Below, piece after piece: positions 23,121-32,532 of a DNA stretch of 64,000 bases (the first letter of the stretch is position 1; each line of letters starts with the position of its first letter). Under the pieces are notes generated by a model. It saw only the letters and a program-made list of their open reading frames with translations. It did not search any database and was not told the DNA's origin. Position numbers and translations under genes: made by a program. The DNA is taken from positions 1 through 64,000 of the forward strand of contig RMBW01000014.1 in assembly GCA_004009845.1 (NCBI GenBank), written 5' to 3'. The stretch comes from Davidsoniella eucalypti. Taxonomy: Eukaryota > Ascomycota > Sordariomycetes > Microascales > Ceratocystidaceae.

Positions 23121-24317
23121 ATTTACAAAAGAACAAAGTAAAGTGATCAGAATTAAGAATCATCCTCCGAGCTTACCTTCATTTTCATAGTAACATAGAC
23201 AAGCGTTATATTGCAGCAAGTACTTGTCCCACGACAAACCAGGAGCGCCAATCAGTCAAAGTGTTGTGTACTTGTGAATTATCTCCATCTTTTGTGAAAT
23301 CTGACAGTAGCGGCTAACAGAAAGAACTAAACGAACAAAAGAAATCGGCTGAAAGAAAAGCCGGGCCTGGATTCCGGCTTCTTTGTTCTTGGGTTTGGTC
23401 TCTTTGGATCTAGATCGACAGGCTTCAGGACTCGGGAAGAAGCCACAATGAATAGCCGTTTTTTATCGAGCAAGGCTTTGTGGACTCTTGTATATAACTT
23501 GAGACGACGGCCTCCGAGGAGAATCTGGTGTTTCTTTTGATTCTTTATTTTGGCTTGCCTGTTTCTCTTTATCGTGGTCTTTTTTGTTTCATAGCGTCAA
23601 GAGGATACACTCGGGATTTCCTTTGTTTTTGATTTTTCATTCTTTGTCTTGATTTCTTGTTCCTCTTTATTGCACTCTCTTTTGTTTCGTTCTTCTAATA
23701 TATTACATCTTCAAAGGCTCTTGAATAATACAACAAAAGCTACACCTGGTCTTTGCCGCCACCAAGCTGCTGTGATTCTACTTTTAGCACGTTCTTTGAA
23801 GCCTCGGTTTTCTTTTTCAGCTTCCTTTTAGTGCTGGCCGCTCTTTGTGTTGTCTTTCCTTTACTCATATCTCGTTATCAAAAAGCCGGACTCTCCCATT
23901 CTTTCTAGACTGTTTCTTTATTTTCTGGTCTCACGCATTGTCCTTTTTTTTCGTTGACAGGACCTCGAACGACTATCAATTTGCTTGCCTTTTTTTATTT
24001 TTATTTTTATTTTATCCATTCGTCTTCTACAGCCGTCTTCAGATGCTTCAGAAGCCAAGGTCACATCGGCACCTCAAGCTGGCCATACTGTGACCGAAGA
24101 TACGCTTGTTTGGATCACGTCCACTATCATTGTTTAAGTTTTGCTGTTTGTTCAAGTTCTATAATCTCAAGTGTCATCTTCATTGCTTTTCTTTTGTTCA
24201 ATTATTCACTCATCATGTTTCAATGTTTATCTTAATAATGACTAGGTCACCTCTGTATGAATTCCTATCGAAATATATACCAAAATATTACTCCTTTTAT
24301 TTGTTTATTACCTTTTT
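23121..24317. other. Intergenic, T-rich
   Basis: No gene supported. The plus strand is rich in TTTCTTT-type runs between about 23520 and 24240; the frames there (23649-24348) are phenylalanine/serine-rich products of that composition. Confidence 0.45.
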
Positions 24318-24420
24318 ACGTCTACCTACTGTTATTTCGCAGCAATAACGACGGCATGTCCCGGACGTGAGCAAAACTGGCTGATGTCATCTTCCAGCTA
24401 ACTCCCGGGCGGTCAGCGAT
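24318..24420 (-). mobile_element. LINE 3' terminus, second copy of the 15250 type
   Basis: acgtctacctactgttatttcgcag and ccggacgtgagcaa, then tgatgtcatcttcc and taactcccgggc, match 15254-15352 nearly base for base (a few substitutions and short indels). The minus-strand copy is 5' truncated; the extent to the right, perhaps up to 24627, cannot be fixed by eye. Confidence 0.65.
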
Positions 24421-25086
24421 TGCAGGTGCACGTAGCTTCAAACATCTCTTGTGACTTTTTAGGGTACGGCTTCGGGGCCAAGAGAGCTCTCTATCCAGCG
24501 CAGCCCGACGGCGGGCCTGTGGCGTTCCAGGGTTGGTCCCCTGGTGTTTTTGGGCGCGGCAAAAGCTTGAGCTATCTAGCCCGAAAGGCCACCGGCTGTC
24601 GGCACGGTGGACTACACATGTCTTCACCGTATAGAGACGGAATCAGGGCGAGAGAATCTACATACAGAACAAAGGGTAACGGAGAACGGTTTGCTGTTAA
24701 TAACTATGTAAACAGAACAAAAACAAAGGGAGGGAAAGAATCGAGTGGTTAATGGGTCGCAAGTATGGGGAAAGAGATGAAAGAGAAACCTTAGGAAACA
24801 GAACAGAGGAGAAGATAGGTATTTATGTTTGTGAAGTACTGAAAGGCCTTATAAGAGATACAGCAGAGCAGGATAAAACAGAGCAAGGTAAAGCAACACA
24901 TAATGAATCAAACAAAATGAGCAACATATGCTTATGGACCTTTGTGAAACCTTATGAAAGGTCCTGGCATAATCCCTAGCCTTGACACAATATTAATATT
25001 ATTATTTCATGACATCAACTCACAACCTCCAACACAAATAAAAAATCATAAGCCTGTGTATTTATAAATACAAAGTAGGAAGCTAT
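24421..25086. other. Intergenic
   Basis: Possibly more LINE sequence on the left; AT-rich on the right. No gene supported. Confidence 0.35.
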
Positions 25087-26045
25087 TTAGTTGTCAACTT
25101 GAAACCAGACATCATGTGCAAACATCTGTAGACGTGGGATCTCAAGAACTATATCTGCCTCATTGGGACCAGCATCTCTCAAGAAGAGTAGCTTGAACTT
25201 CAACAACAATGCGCCGCTAGTTACATTGTATGATGTAGGATCACTATCCGCACCTCTAGTGATAGAGATGGTTTGCTGGAGTGCTGGCTCCATGTAGCTT
25301 GAAGCTCTGATTGCAGTAGCACCAGGCCGGGGTTGGCTCACTTCCTCTTCCCACCTTTCTATGAGAATGGCCTGAGACTGGCGGTCAAACTTTGAAAGAA
25401 GAACAATTTTGATCTGGTGACTTGACTTGTCAAACCACCACCTCATTTTTCTTCTGAGCTGGCTCAACGACTGGGAATAGCCAGATTCAATCATGAGAGT
25501 AGGCCATATTCGGCCTTGTAGCGTCGGACCACCACATGAATCACCTTCTCCGCTATCACCACCAGTACCATCTTCTCCAGAAAATTTTGCAGCAGCCAAT
25601 GGCCTCCAATAATCACCCAAGCCTGTCAATATAATTCTCATGTCAATATTACGATAGAGACTCACGTGGCATGCCTCATGTACACGAGTTGGAATTGTTA
25701 TGAATAGTGACTTGGGCTCTGCACGGTAATGGAACCGCCAATGCCTGCCACGAGCATCTCTGGCCTTCTCAATTGCACTGAATTGATCAGGCGAAACATC
25801 TACAAGAAAATAGGATTAGTAAAGAGAGTTGCAAATAAAGTCAAACAAGGTATCTCACCTTCAACAATCAGAAAATCCCCAGTAATGCTGTCAAGTTCAT
25901 TGAATAAGTCGCGGGTGGATCGGAGTTTGACAGTCGGGTTTGTGATGATCTTCGGGATGGACAAATTTGAAATTTTCGGCGATATGGACATAGACGTAGC
26001 AGAAGTTGATAGTTTTGGTAATTCGTGTGACATATCAGGTGCCAT
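25087..26045 (-). CDS. PD-(D/E)XK-like nuclease-fold protein, fungal family of unknown function
   Basis: Two exons, 26045-25859 and 25799-25087, with a 59-nt intron (GTGAGA ... TTGTAG); 299 residues, no break. The first frame ends IVEG and the second starts SPDQFSAIE; the frame runs on without an ATG, so the exon start is set by the acceptor. Near residues 155-205 the protein reads WPTLMIESGYSQSLSQLRRK, then WWFDKSSHQIKIVLLSKF and IERWE. The pattern P-x-h-h-E-x-G-x-S-Q-S ... L ... W ... hKIVLL resembles the Uma2-like PD-(D/E)XK fold common in uncharacterised ascomycete proteins (recognition, not a search). Residues 130-150 hold a Gly/Asp/Ser linker. This is one of only two intact protein genes in the island. 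Role unknown; it could be derived from a mobile element. Confidence 0.65.
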
Positions 26046-26340
26046 GGGGAGCGGTGGTGATGAAATTCGTAGTGTTTGGTAGTGTTTGTAGAAGTGTAAG
26101 AAAGTTAAAAGGTGCTAGCAATGTTTATTTTGTGACTTTTATATCAATTTATTACGTCATCATTACAGACAATCTCACGTGATTGATATGAAGAGTTCAT
26201 CGTCAACAAATAAACAAACTAATAAATAAACAAGAACGGACTTGGCGATAGACGCATTCATATTTGCTTTGAGTTCCAGACGGAAAGTCTAGCCCATTTT
26301 CGGACGATCAGCATTTTTAGACCAAACTAGCTCTTATATG

Positions 26341-27355
26341 ATTTGGATGATTTGATTTGATTATATTTAACGTCTACCTAAATCACTAAGATCATACGAC
26401 GCCGGATTGGATACCGGACAGATATTTAAAGTTGTGCCTGTATATTAAAGTTGTTTTGGCAATCCTCCGCTCGACAAACTCAATAGCTCTAGAAGAACTA
26501 GTGGCCAAGGCAGATAAAACAAGGAAAATAGAAACATAGAACAGTAAATAGGAAAAACAGAAACAAAAACCACACCAAATCCTCCTCAGTCTCTTCCCCC
26601 CTCCGCTGTACTTGTCTGGCCCGCTGATGGGGCTTCTTCTCTAGGCATAGGGGCTCTGTAGTGCCGCCATCTCACCCCCAGTCTCTTGACAAGATACTTG
26701 CAGGAGCTCTCTTTCCGAAGTAGCTTTTTGACAAAGCTAGTCCGGAGCGGTCTCTCATTTCTGGGGCACGCTCAGGGATGGAAAGGTTCCTTCTGTTGAT
26801 GGCACAGTGAACAGTTTCTTTCCGCATCCATATGTTCGAAATGGTCATGGTACTCCGCAAAGTCGCCATGACCTGTCCGGACAGTTAGGATCCGTCCCAC
26901 CGTAGATCTGTGCTGGTCTTTAAACCAGTACACCTGGTAGACAGTCTTTGTTTCAAATCGAACCCCAAGGTGCCTTCTCGGCTCGCACTCCGCTATCCAT
27001 GACTTGAAGTCGGCATTTAGCTGTGCGTTTTTCCATCTGTGGGCGGAAGCAAGGGACATATGGTCGCGGTCGAGGTCCACAAGCTTAGTATTGCTCGTAC
27101 ACCCTTGTTTCGCCAACTTGTCAACTAGCTTGTTGCCAGGAACATTAGTGCGCCCTGGGACCCATCTGATGACACCGACCGCTAACTCTACACGCTCAGT
27201 GCCTCCTTTCCACTCATGGAGTAAGCTTCGGATCTTGTTGGCCTCTTGAGAGAGGTTCCATTCTTACCAGCCCTATTGGCGATGCGTTGTGCAACACCCA
27301 AATTGTCAAGGCACAGACTGCCTGCACCATTGGGCAGCACGGCGGACACATTTAA
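26341..27355 (-). mobile_element. 5'-truncated LINE: RNase H end of ORF2 and 3' tail
   Basis: Minus-strand order: from about 27355 LNVSAVLPNGAG and LCLDNLGVAQRIANRAG, then near 27170 WVPGRTNVPGNKLVDKLAKQG, matching the end of an RNase H domain (WvPGHxgvxGNexADxlAk). Next comes VRTGHGDFAEYHDHFEH with a C..C.....H cluster (CSLCHQQKEPFH), the usual end of fungal Tad-type ORF2. Then a 3' UTR and the shared terminus ending GATTTAGGTAGACGTTAAAT plus TCAAA units at 26341-26376. Several frameshifts are present. Its truncated 5' end abuts the NtaA-like exon at 27357, so the element either inserted into that gene or was joined to it later. Confidence 0.8.
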
Positions 27356-27356
27356 A

Positions 27357-27651
27357 CTTCTCTGGTACGTATCGTAGCCGCCATAAGTATCGGCTAGGAA
27401 GAGGGCGTTGATGCCGCCCTTCTCTAGTATCTTGGCTAGGTTAATCCAAAAGTCAAGTTTGTGTTTATCAGCCGACTGGTCTTCGGGACGCTATTTTAGT
27501 GCGTATGCAATAACCAATTTTTATCAGGAACACTTCCATTGGCCGGTCGACAAGTGGCTAATAGTCGACATATCGAAGGCATTGAGAAGAACCTTCTTGC
27601 CTAGTGGCTTTTGGGAAGCTGAGGTGGGATTGGGAGCTTCAGTAGCCATAG
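27357..27651 (-). pseudogene. N-terminal fragment of an NtaA/DszA-type FMN-dependent monooxygenase
   Basis: Minus strand. Exon 1 from about 27651 reads MATEAPNPT ... KPLGKKVLLNAFDMSTISHL and ends GQWK at about 27538. A short intron (gtgttc ... aaatag) leads to exon 2 at 27494, RPEDQSADKHKLDFWINLAK and GGINALFLADTYGGYDTY. This is the conserved start of the class C flavin monooxygenases that act on nitrilotriacetate or dibenzothiophene sulfone in bacteria and on unknown substrates in fungi. It stops within ~75 residues where LINE sequence begins. The missing C-terminal part of such a gene lies at 30043-30847 on the same strand but in the wrong order. Confidence 0.75.
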
Positions 27652-28649
27652 TAAAATGGATAGTATGTGGATAAAGAGTTGTGGCTATGGTTCAAGATTC
27701 GTTATGTAGCACAAGAAAATGCCAAGACTTTTAGCTCAGGGTCGGTTTGTATTGTTTCTCTAGAGAAACAAGATAGACATATGAACGGCGGAAATAGGCT
27801 ATTCATATATGTCTATCTTTCTGCACTACATCGTCTTATGCCATCGCACGCAATGATGGCGCGGCTTGTCCATCTACCAAGTGTATGATAAACCCTAATT
27901 TCATGGCAAACCCCGAAGAAAGCTAAATCAGTACAAGTCCTTTTTTTCTGCTCACAGATTCGGGTAGGACAAATATTAGTGAGAACTACCGTTAAGTAGA
28001 TTAGCGGTTAACTGATATATATACATGTGTTATACGAACGGTTTGTATATTTCTGTTGCTGTTGATGTTGTAGAAATCTCATAGTATAGCCCATGATCTC
28101 AGAAACATGTAAAATCAATCTGATTATAGTTCACTTTCCTATCTCTGACCATCATCATTTTCTTGCTTTGGATATAAATCACCAATTGCCCAGAAATACA
28201 AGTACGGTCGTGATAGTTGTCGTGTGCTAACCGTGTCAGAGCCTCGCTTTCGGCATGGCCAGAGGTCTAACCTTATACAGACTTTTAGGACTTCAATAAG
28301 ATTAGGACTTTAGCTATCATGTATTCTTTTTTTAATGAGAAGGTCATCTTTAAGAATGGCCTGATTCGGCTACTAGGCCGATTGGACTTATAGGACTTTC
28401 CTTTCAAAATTGGCCACAGCAGTCTATAAAAAGGCGTCGCAGTCCTAGTTTTTTGGTTTTTTTTTTCTTTCCATCTTTCATCACCATCGATTCATTCTTA
28501 CAGTCCATTCTTGATATAACTAGCTTTATTGATTATAATTATACCTTCTTCTTCCATTTTCTCTCACAAGATTAATCATCTTGTAGTTTGTCAACTCACT
28601 ACCTCAACAACACCATCTTTTTATAATTCACTTTGAAACTTGATCTAGT
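27652..28649. other. Intergenic, upstream of the orphan gene
   Basis: No gene supported. A T-rich tract with TTTTTTTTT near 28450 and a pyrimidine-rich leader precede the start codons at 28650 and 28713, consistent with a promoter and 5' UTR. Confidence 0.45.
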
Positions 28650-29750
28650 ATGTATCTCCCATTCTTCTGGCTCTATATCTGTGAATCTAACATCATTGAA
28701 GACGATTTCACAATGAACGACACCGAGGCTCAGATCCGCACCAGTGTCAACATCGTCCTCGGTGTTGACGCCTACGAGTCTCTGGCAGTTTCCGGACTTG
28801 GCCACCTCGATGAGACCAATTACGACGAGGCCCAAACCAGCTGGGCCCAGAACGCCTTAGATCTTGCAAAGCAGGACCAGGCCATCTGGGCCGCTTCTAC
28901 AGTCTTCCTTCCCCCCCGCAGCGTCGCTGTAGTTCCTGAGGTGTCTAGTGACATCGAGGATGGAACTGCCCAGAGCGAAGTAGTGTCTGAAGAGCCAGGT
29001 CTAGACGCCGACAGCGGAGTTTCTGACTACTCCGACTCCACGCCAGCTACCCCACTGCTGGAGGCTGTCATGCCTGAGGGTGGATTGATCCGCACCATCA
29101 GAGAGGCCGAGCTAGCAGCCTTCACACTAGCTCAGGAGTGGTACTACTATTACGCCCAAAACAGTATGTGCTGCTACCAAGATCCTCAGGGCGGGCTATC
29201 CCATCAGCCCGTCCAAGATAGTAAACCCAGCAGCTATCAAGAGGGCGGACTGTACTGCATACCAGTCTGCTCTCAATACGAGGATTTTGGGTTGCCCAAC
29301 GCCTGCGGGTTCATGCCCTCCCACGATCGTGTCGTTGAACACGCCCCAGCGGCGAGATATGTGAGCGCCTTCAAGCCTGGCAATATCTTGCCGGTTTCAG
29401 CGATGCCCGACCTGTCGGCTGGCAACTTCTCTGTTGTCATCTCCAAGGCATCCCCCATTTTCCGCGGCAAAAATTCCTACCCGGAGGATCATCCCGTGAA
29501 GGAAATTGGTGACGGACCTTGGTGGTTTCGAAGCAACCTCACGAACCGCATCATCACGGTTGATGTGGCGCACAACCCGTCCTACGAGAGCGACGGAAAG
29601 CTCGTGAACGTCCGGATCCTCGTCGAGCCTGCGTTTGGCGATAAGATGGAGGGTATCGATGAGCAAATCAAAGTGATGCTGCATCGAATGTCCGACTTCG
29701 TCATACGAGGCGAGATAGACTTGGACGGGCGGAGAGCTTTCGTCGCTTGA
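28650..29750 (+). CDS. Orphan gene, acidic protein of unknown function
   Basis: Uninterrupted frame of 366 codons, or 345 if translation starts at the second ATG (28713, context acaATGaac), which I prefer because the first 21 residues look unlike the rest. I recognise no family. Visible features: Asp/Glu/Ser-rich stretch at residues ~100-145 (DADSGVSDYSDSTPATP), the run EWYYYYAQNSMCCYQ near 165, a Pro/Ser-rich middle, and a more globular end with GDGPWWFRSNLTNRIITVDV and VNVRILVEPAFGDKMEG. Third codon positions are C/G-rich (gcc, ctc, gag), unlike the AT-rich surroundings and like the core genes, which supports real coding. It ends with TGA, showing that TGA is a normal stop here. It lies between two fragments of the same type of monooxygenase gene. 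Confidence 0.7.
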   Translation: MYLPFFWLYICESNIIEDDFTMNDTEAQIRTSVNIVLGVDAYESLAVSGLGHLDETNYDEAQTSWAQNALDLAKQDQAIWAASTVFLPPRSVAVVPEVSSDIEDGTAQSEVVSEEPGLDADSGVSDYSDSTPATPLLEAVMPEGGLIRTIREAELAAFTLAQEWYYYYAQNSMCCYQDPQGGLSHQPVQDSKPSSYQEGGLYCIPVCSQYEDFGLPNACGFMPSHDRVVEHAPAARYVSAFKPGNILPVSAMPDLSAGNFSVVISKASPIFRGKNSYPEDHPVKEIGDGPWWFRSNLTNRIITVDVAHNPSYESDGKLVNVRILVEPAFGDKMEGIDEQIKVMLHRMSDFVIRGEIDLDGRRAFVA

Positions 29751-30042
29751 GTGCTGAGTTGGGACGAGGTGGTGAGGTTGGCGAGACACAGGTGGGCAGG
29801 CATGAATTGGAGGCATAGACTGGGCTGGGTATCTAGGCTTGGGCCTAACCGGGATTGGGTCCATTTTACGATGTTTGGATGGAGTTTTGGAATTTTGGGT
29901 TTTGCTTTGGTTCCTTTTCTGTTATTTTTTTGTTTTGTTTCAATCAATCAGTTATTCACACATATCCCAATTGTAAATATCTCTATATTGTGAAATAGCC
30001 ATTGAATGTCTCTGCTCTAATCTAGAATCTTGTTTTCCTCAG
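29751..30042. other. 3' flank of the orphan gene
   Basis: T-rich 3' UTR-like sequence (ttttgttttgtttcaatcaatc near 29925-29950); nothing else seen. Confidence 0.4.
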
Positions 30043-30847
30043 CAGTTCCTCCATTGGAACTTGGCGCTCACGTGATCATTACGAGGATGACTTTGGCCCT
30101 TCTTCGCATAGAAGTTCTCAAGGTAAGTGCCTTTGGGAACTTCGTCATCATCCCAGAATAGACAACGGCGACGAAGTTTTGGGAGGAGCAATTGCGCAAT
30201 GTCTTGGAAAGACTGTGGAAGCAGAACATATGAAATTTACCAATTAGGAACTCTACTATGTTGTCGTGTTATTGCCCAATATGAACACCCACAAGTAAAT
30301 TTCGGCTATGAAGTCAAATTAAATCATCGCGAGACTATAGGTTATCACATAAAACAAAGGCTTACAAAATCGAAGCCGTCAATGTCAGCCTCATCGGCCC
30401 AAACTTCGGGAGCATCAGCCACCTGCTCTGGAGTTCCCACTCAATGGTCTGTTTCCACCCAAGCTGACATGCTCTACGATAGTGCGCTTAGTCCACTTCG
30501 AGTTCTGCGGGGAGAATTTCGCATAGCCCTCAACAGTTGACCTAGCTTCGGTGTTAGTGATATTCTAGATATATAGCTTGCATCGGTAGCTTTGACTTAC
30601 TTGACCGCGTTACTTTCGACCTGTCACAGTTCCTCCTCGTCACTGTTATTGCTCAGATAGATTCCTGTCCATCCACCAAACAATGCAAGAGCTCCCTCAG
30701 AGCTAGCGTATTGCTTATAATCTTCATACTTCTTGTTGGCTTCCTCCTCAGTATTGCCCAGAATCGGCGTTGCGAGCGCAACAAACTTGATATTCTTGGG
30801 ATCTCGGCCAAATTGATCCTTGGCCAACCCTCGGATCTCTTTGACGC
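30043..30847 (-). pseudogene. C-terminal fragment of an NtaA/DszA-type FMN-dependent monooxygenase
   Basis: Minus strand, starting abruptly at about 30847 with KEIRGLAKDQFGRDPKNIKF, then ILGNTEEEANKKYEDYKQYA, LALFGGWTGI and EEEL. A TGA (30624-30626) interrupts at a position usually occupied by Arg before QVESNAVK. An intron follows, then KFSPQNSKWTKRTIVEHVSLGG and VGTPEQVADAPEVWADEADI (with a small frameshift between), a second intron (gtaagc ... ttccacag), and FQDIAQLLLPKLRRR ... YLENFYAKKGQ to a TAG or TGA. The order and spacing are those of the family's last ~170 residues. 5' truncated, with a stop and a frameshift: dead. The introns are retained, so it arose by DNA-level events and not retroposition. 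Confidence 0.8.
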
Positions 30848-31310
30848 CAGATTATTGGCGGTGCTATCAATCTCGCTCTGGATGCGGATCGTGGTACTGC
30901 AGGAAGTGTGCCGTACACGGTGTACATCATCTTCACCACTATCCAGGCTGCCGGGCCGTTTGTAGCACTATTCTTAAACAAGCTAGAAGACGTTGAACGA
31001 CGAGACGGAAAGAGAGTTGAGTTGGAGATCACGGAGCCGAGCAAATTCGAGCTCAAAGAGACCGTCGGTCTGTTTTTATCTAAGAGGTTTCTCTTGATTT
31101 TACTGTTTGTCGGCCAGGGCTGCTACTCTGAGTCCGTGTACTTCACGTAGGTTTTTCGAGGAATTATCGTGAGATTCTTTTGACTCGCTAACTTTGCATA
31201 TACAGTGTACTTCACAGCCCGTGCCAGAGCTTTAGCTTCCTTTGTATCCGCCATTATAACCATTATAGCCGGTAATGTTCTCGGTGGACTGATACTCCAT
31301 ATACAAGGCC
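30848..31310 (+). pseudogene. UNC93-like MFS transporter fragment
   Basis: Plus strand, beginning without a start codon: IGGAINLALDADRGTAG, then YTVYIIFTTIQAAGPFVALF, LNKLEDVERRDGKRVELEI, KETVGLFLSKRFLLILLFV and ESVYFT. A GTAGGT donor at 31147 and a cag acceptor near 31205 lead to FTARARALASFVSAIITIIAGNVLGG. This is the central helix pair region of fungal UNC93-like proteins (family knowledge). It is truncated on both sides, abutting the monooxygenase fragment (opposite strand) on the left and the peroxidase fragment on the right. Confidence 0.7.
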
Positions 31311-31314
31311 TGCT

Positions 31315-31823
31315 ATGAAATCAACCGCTTTGATCGCGCTGCTGGGTTTAGCCGATCCAACATGGCCCAATGCCATTGATGAAATCGAAGAGATCGCCGC
31401 CCAATTATTCTCCGCAAACGCTCGAAAATTTGCCGACAATGTCAGTCCCTGTACCGATCTGCCGTTTGGTCCTAGCCATGTTGCTGCTGCTGAGTGGGTT
31501 TGAACTGCCTTTCACGATATGGCTACTGGAGACTCATACACCAAAGTCGACGGTGCAGACGCATCAATCCAGTTTGAGCTGGGCAACTCGGATAACTCAG
31601 GTGTGGGCTTCAGATCTACCTTGCAGTGGATGATACCATTCTTGTCTAGCAAGACATCGGTGGCAGATCTCATCGCATTGGGCCTATATGCCACTGTCCG
31701 TTCTTGTGGAGGCCCCAAACTGGATATCAAGCATGGCCGTATCGACGCGACCTCGTCTAGCCTTACTGGCGTGACTCAGATCCAGAACACTATTCAAACT
31801 TTCACTACCCTGTTTGACTGCAT
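31315..31823 (+). pseudogene. Secreted heme peroxidase (class II-like) 5' fragment
   Basis: A start at 31315 gives a short hydrophobic signal-like MKSTALIALLGLA, then DPTWPNAIDEIEEIAAQLFS. The active-site block reads AAEWV-stop-TAFHDMATG: the distal catalytic Arg position of the plant-type peroxidase RxxFHD motif is a TGA (31501-31503), one change from CGA. The frame then continues DASIQFELGN, GFRSTLQWMIPFLSSKTSVADLIALGLYA, VRSCGGP and GRIDAT. It ends at about 31823, where OPT-type sequence takes over in the same frame. The proximal-His half of the enzyme is absent. Confidence 0.75.
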
Positions 31824-32532
31824 GTACATGAAGATCCCCCCACGATCTCTGTTCATTGCCCAGTTGACTGCCTGCACCGTCGGCTCGCTAACCCAGAACG
31901 CCGTGCTCGTGTGGATGCTGGAGAATGTTGATGGCATCTGCGATTCGGAGCAGCCCAACAGATACACCTGTCCCCAGGGACGTGTCAACTACTCGTCCAG
32001 CATCATCTGGGGTGCCATTGGCCCTGCGAGACTGTACAACGTTGGCAAGATCTATTCTGGCTTCCTGCACCTCTTCTGGCTCGGCGCGCTCCTTCCGGTG
32101 CTTACCTTCTTCCTCAAGAAGCGCTTCCCCGACAACAAGTTTCTGGCCGTTGTGCACTGGTCGATCTTCTTTGCCGGCACTGGAAATGTGCCTCCAGCCA
32201 CTGGCCTCAACTACACCTCGGCATTTGCCGTCTCTTTTGTCTTCAACAAGTACATCAAGGGCAAGTGGCCGCACTGGTGGGCGAAGGTATGTTTCTTCCT
32301 ATGACCGCACAGGAACGGGGTGTTACCTCTTGTCCAGATCCGCTAACCCGCCGAATAGTACAACTACATTCTGTCTGCTGCGCTCGACTCGGGTGTTGCT
32401 GTTTTGGCCATTGTCATCTTCTTTGCCCTGGTCCTGCCTGGTGTAAGCCTGAGCTGGTGGGGAAACAATTTACAGGGAACTACAGCTGACGGCCTCGGAA
32501 CACAGTGGAAACCCAATGTGTTTTCATTGTGA
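31824..32532 (+). pseudogene. OPT-family oligopeptide transporter 3' fragment
   Basis: From about 31824: MKIPPRSLFIAQLTACTVGS, NAVLVWMLENVDGICDSEQPN, the Cys-containing TCPQGRVNYSSSIIWGAIGP, LYNVGKIYSGFLHLFWLGAL and TGNVPPATGLNYTSAFAV, all hallmark segments of the last third of fungal OPT peptide/iron-peptide transporters. A donor gtatgt at about 32288 and an acceptor atag at about 32358 link KGKWPHWWAK to YNYILSAALDSGVAVL and LSWWGNN, and the frame ends at TGA 32530-32532. This part is undamaged, but its N-terminal two-thirds are missing and replaced by peroxidase sequence. Confidence 0.8.

Noticed and set aside
27357..30847. Single monooxygenase gene split by an insertion
   Set aside because: The C-terminal piece lies upstream of the N-terminal piece on the same strand and the middle is missing, so a simple insertion cannot explain it.
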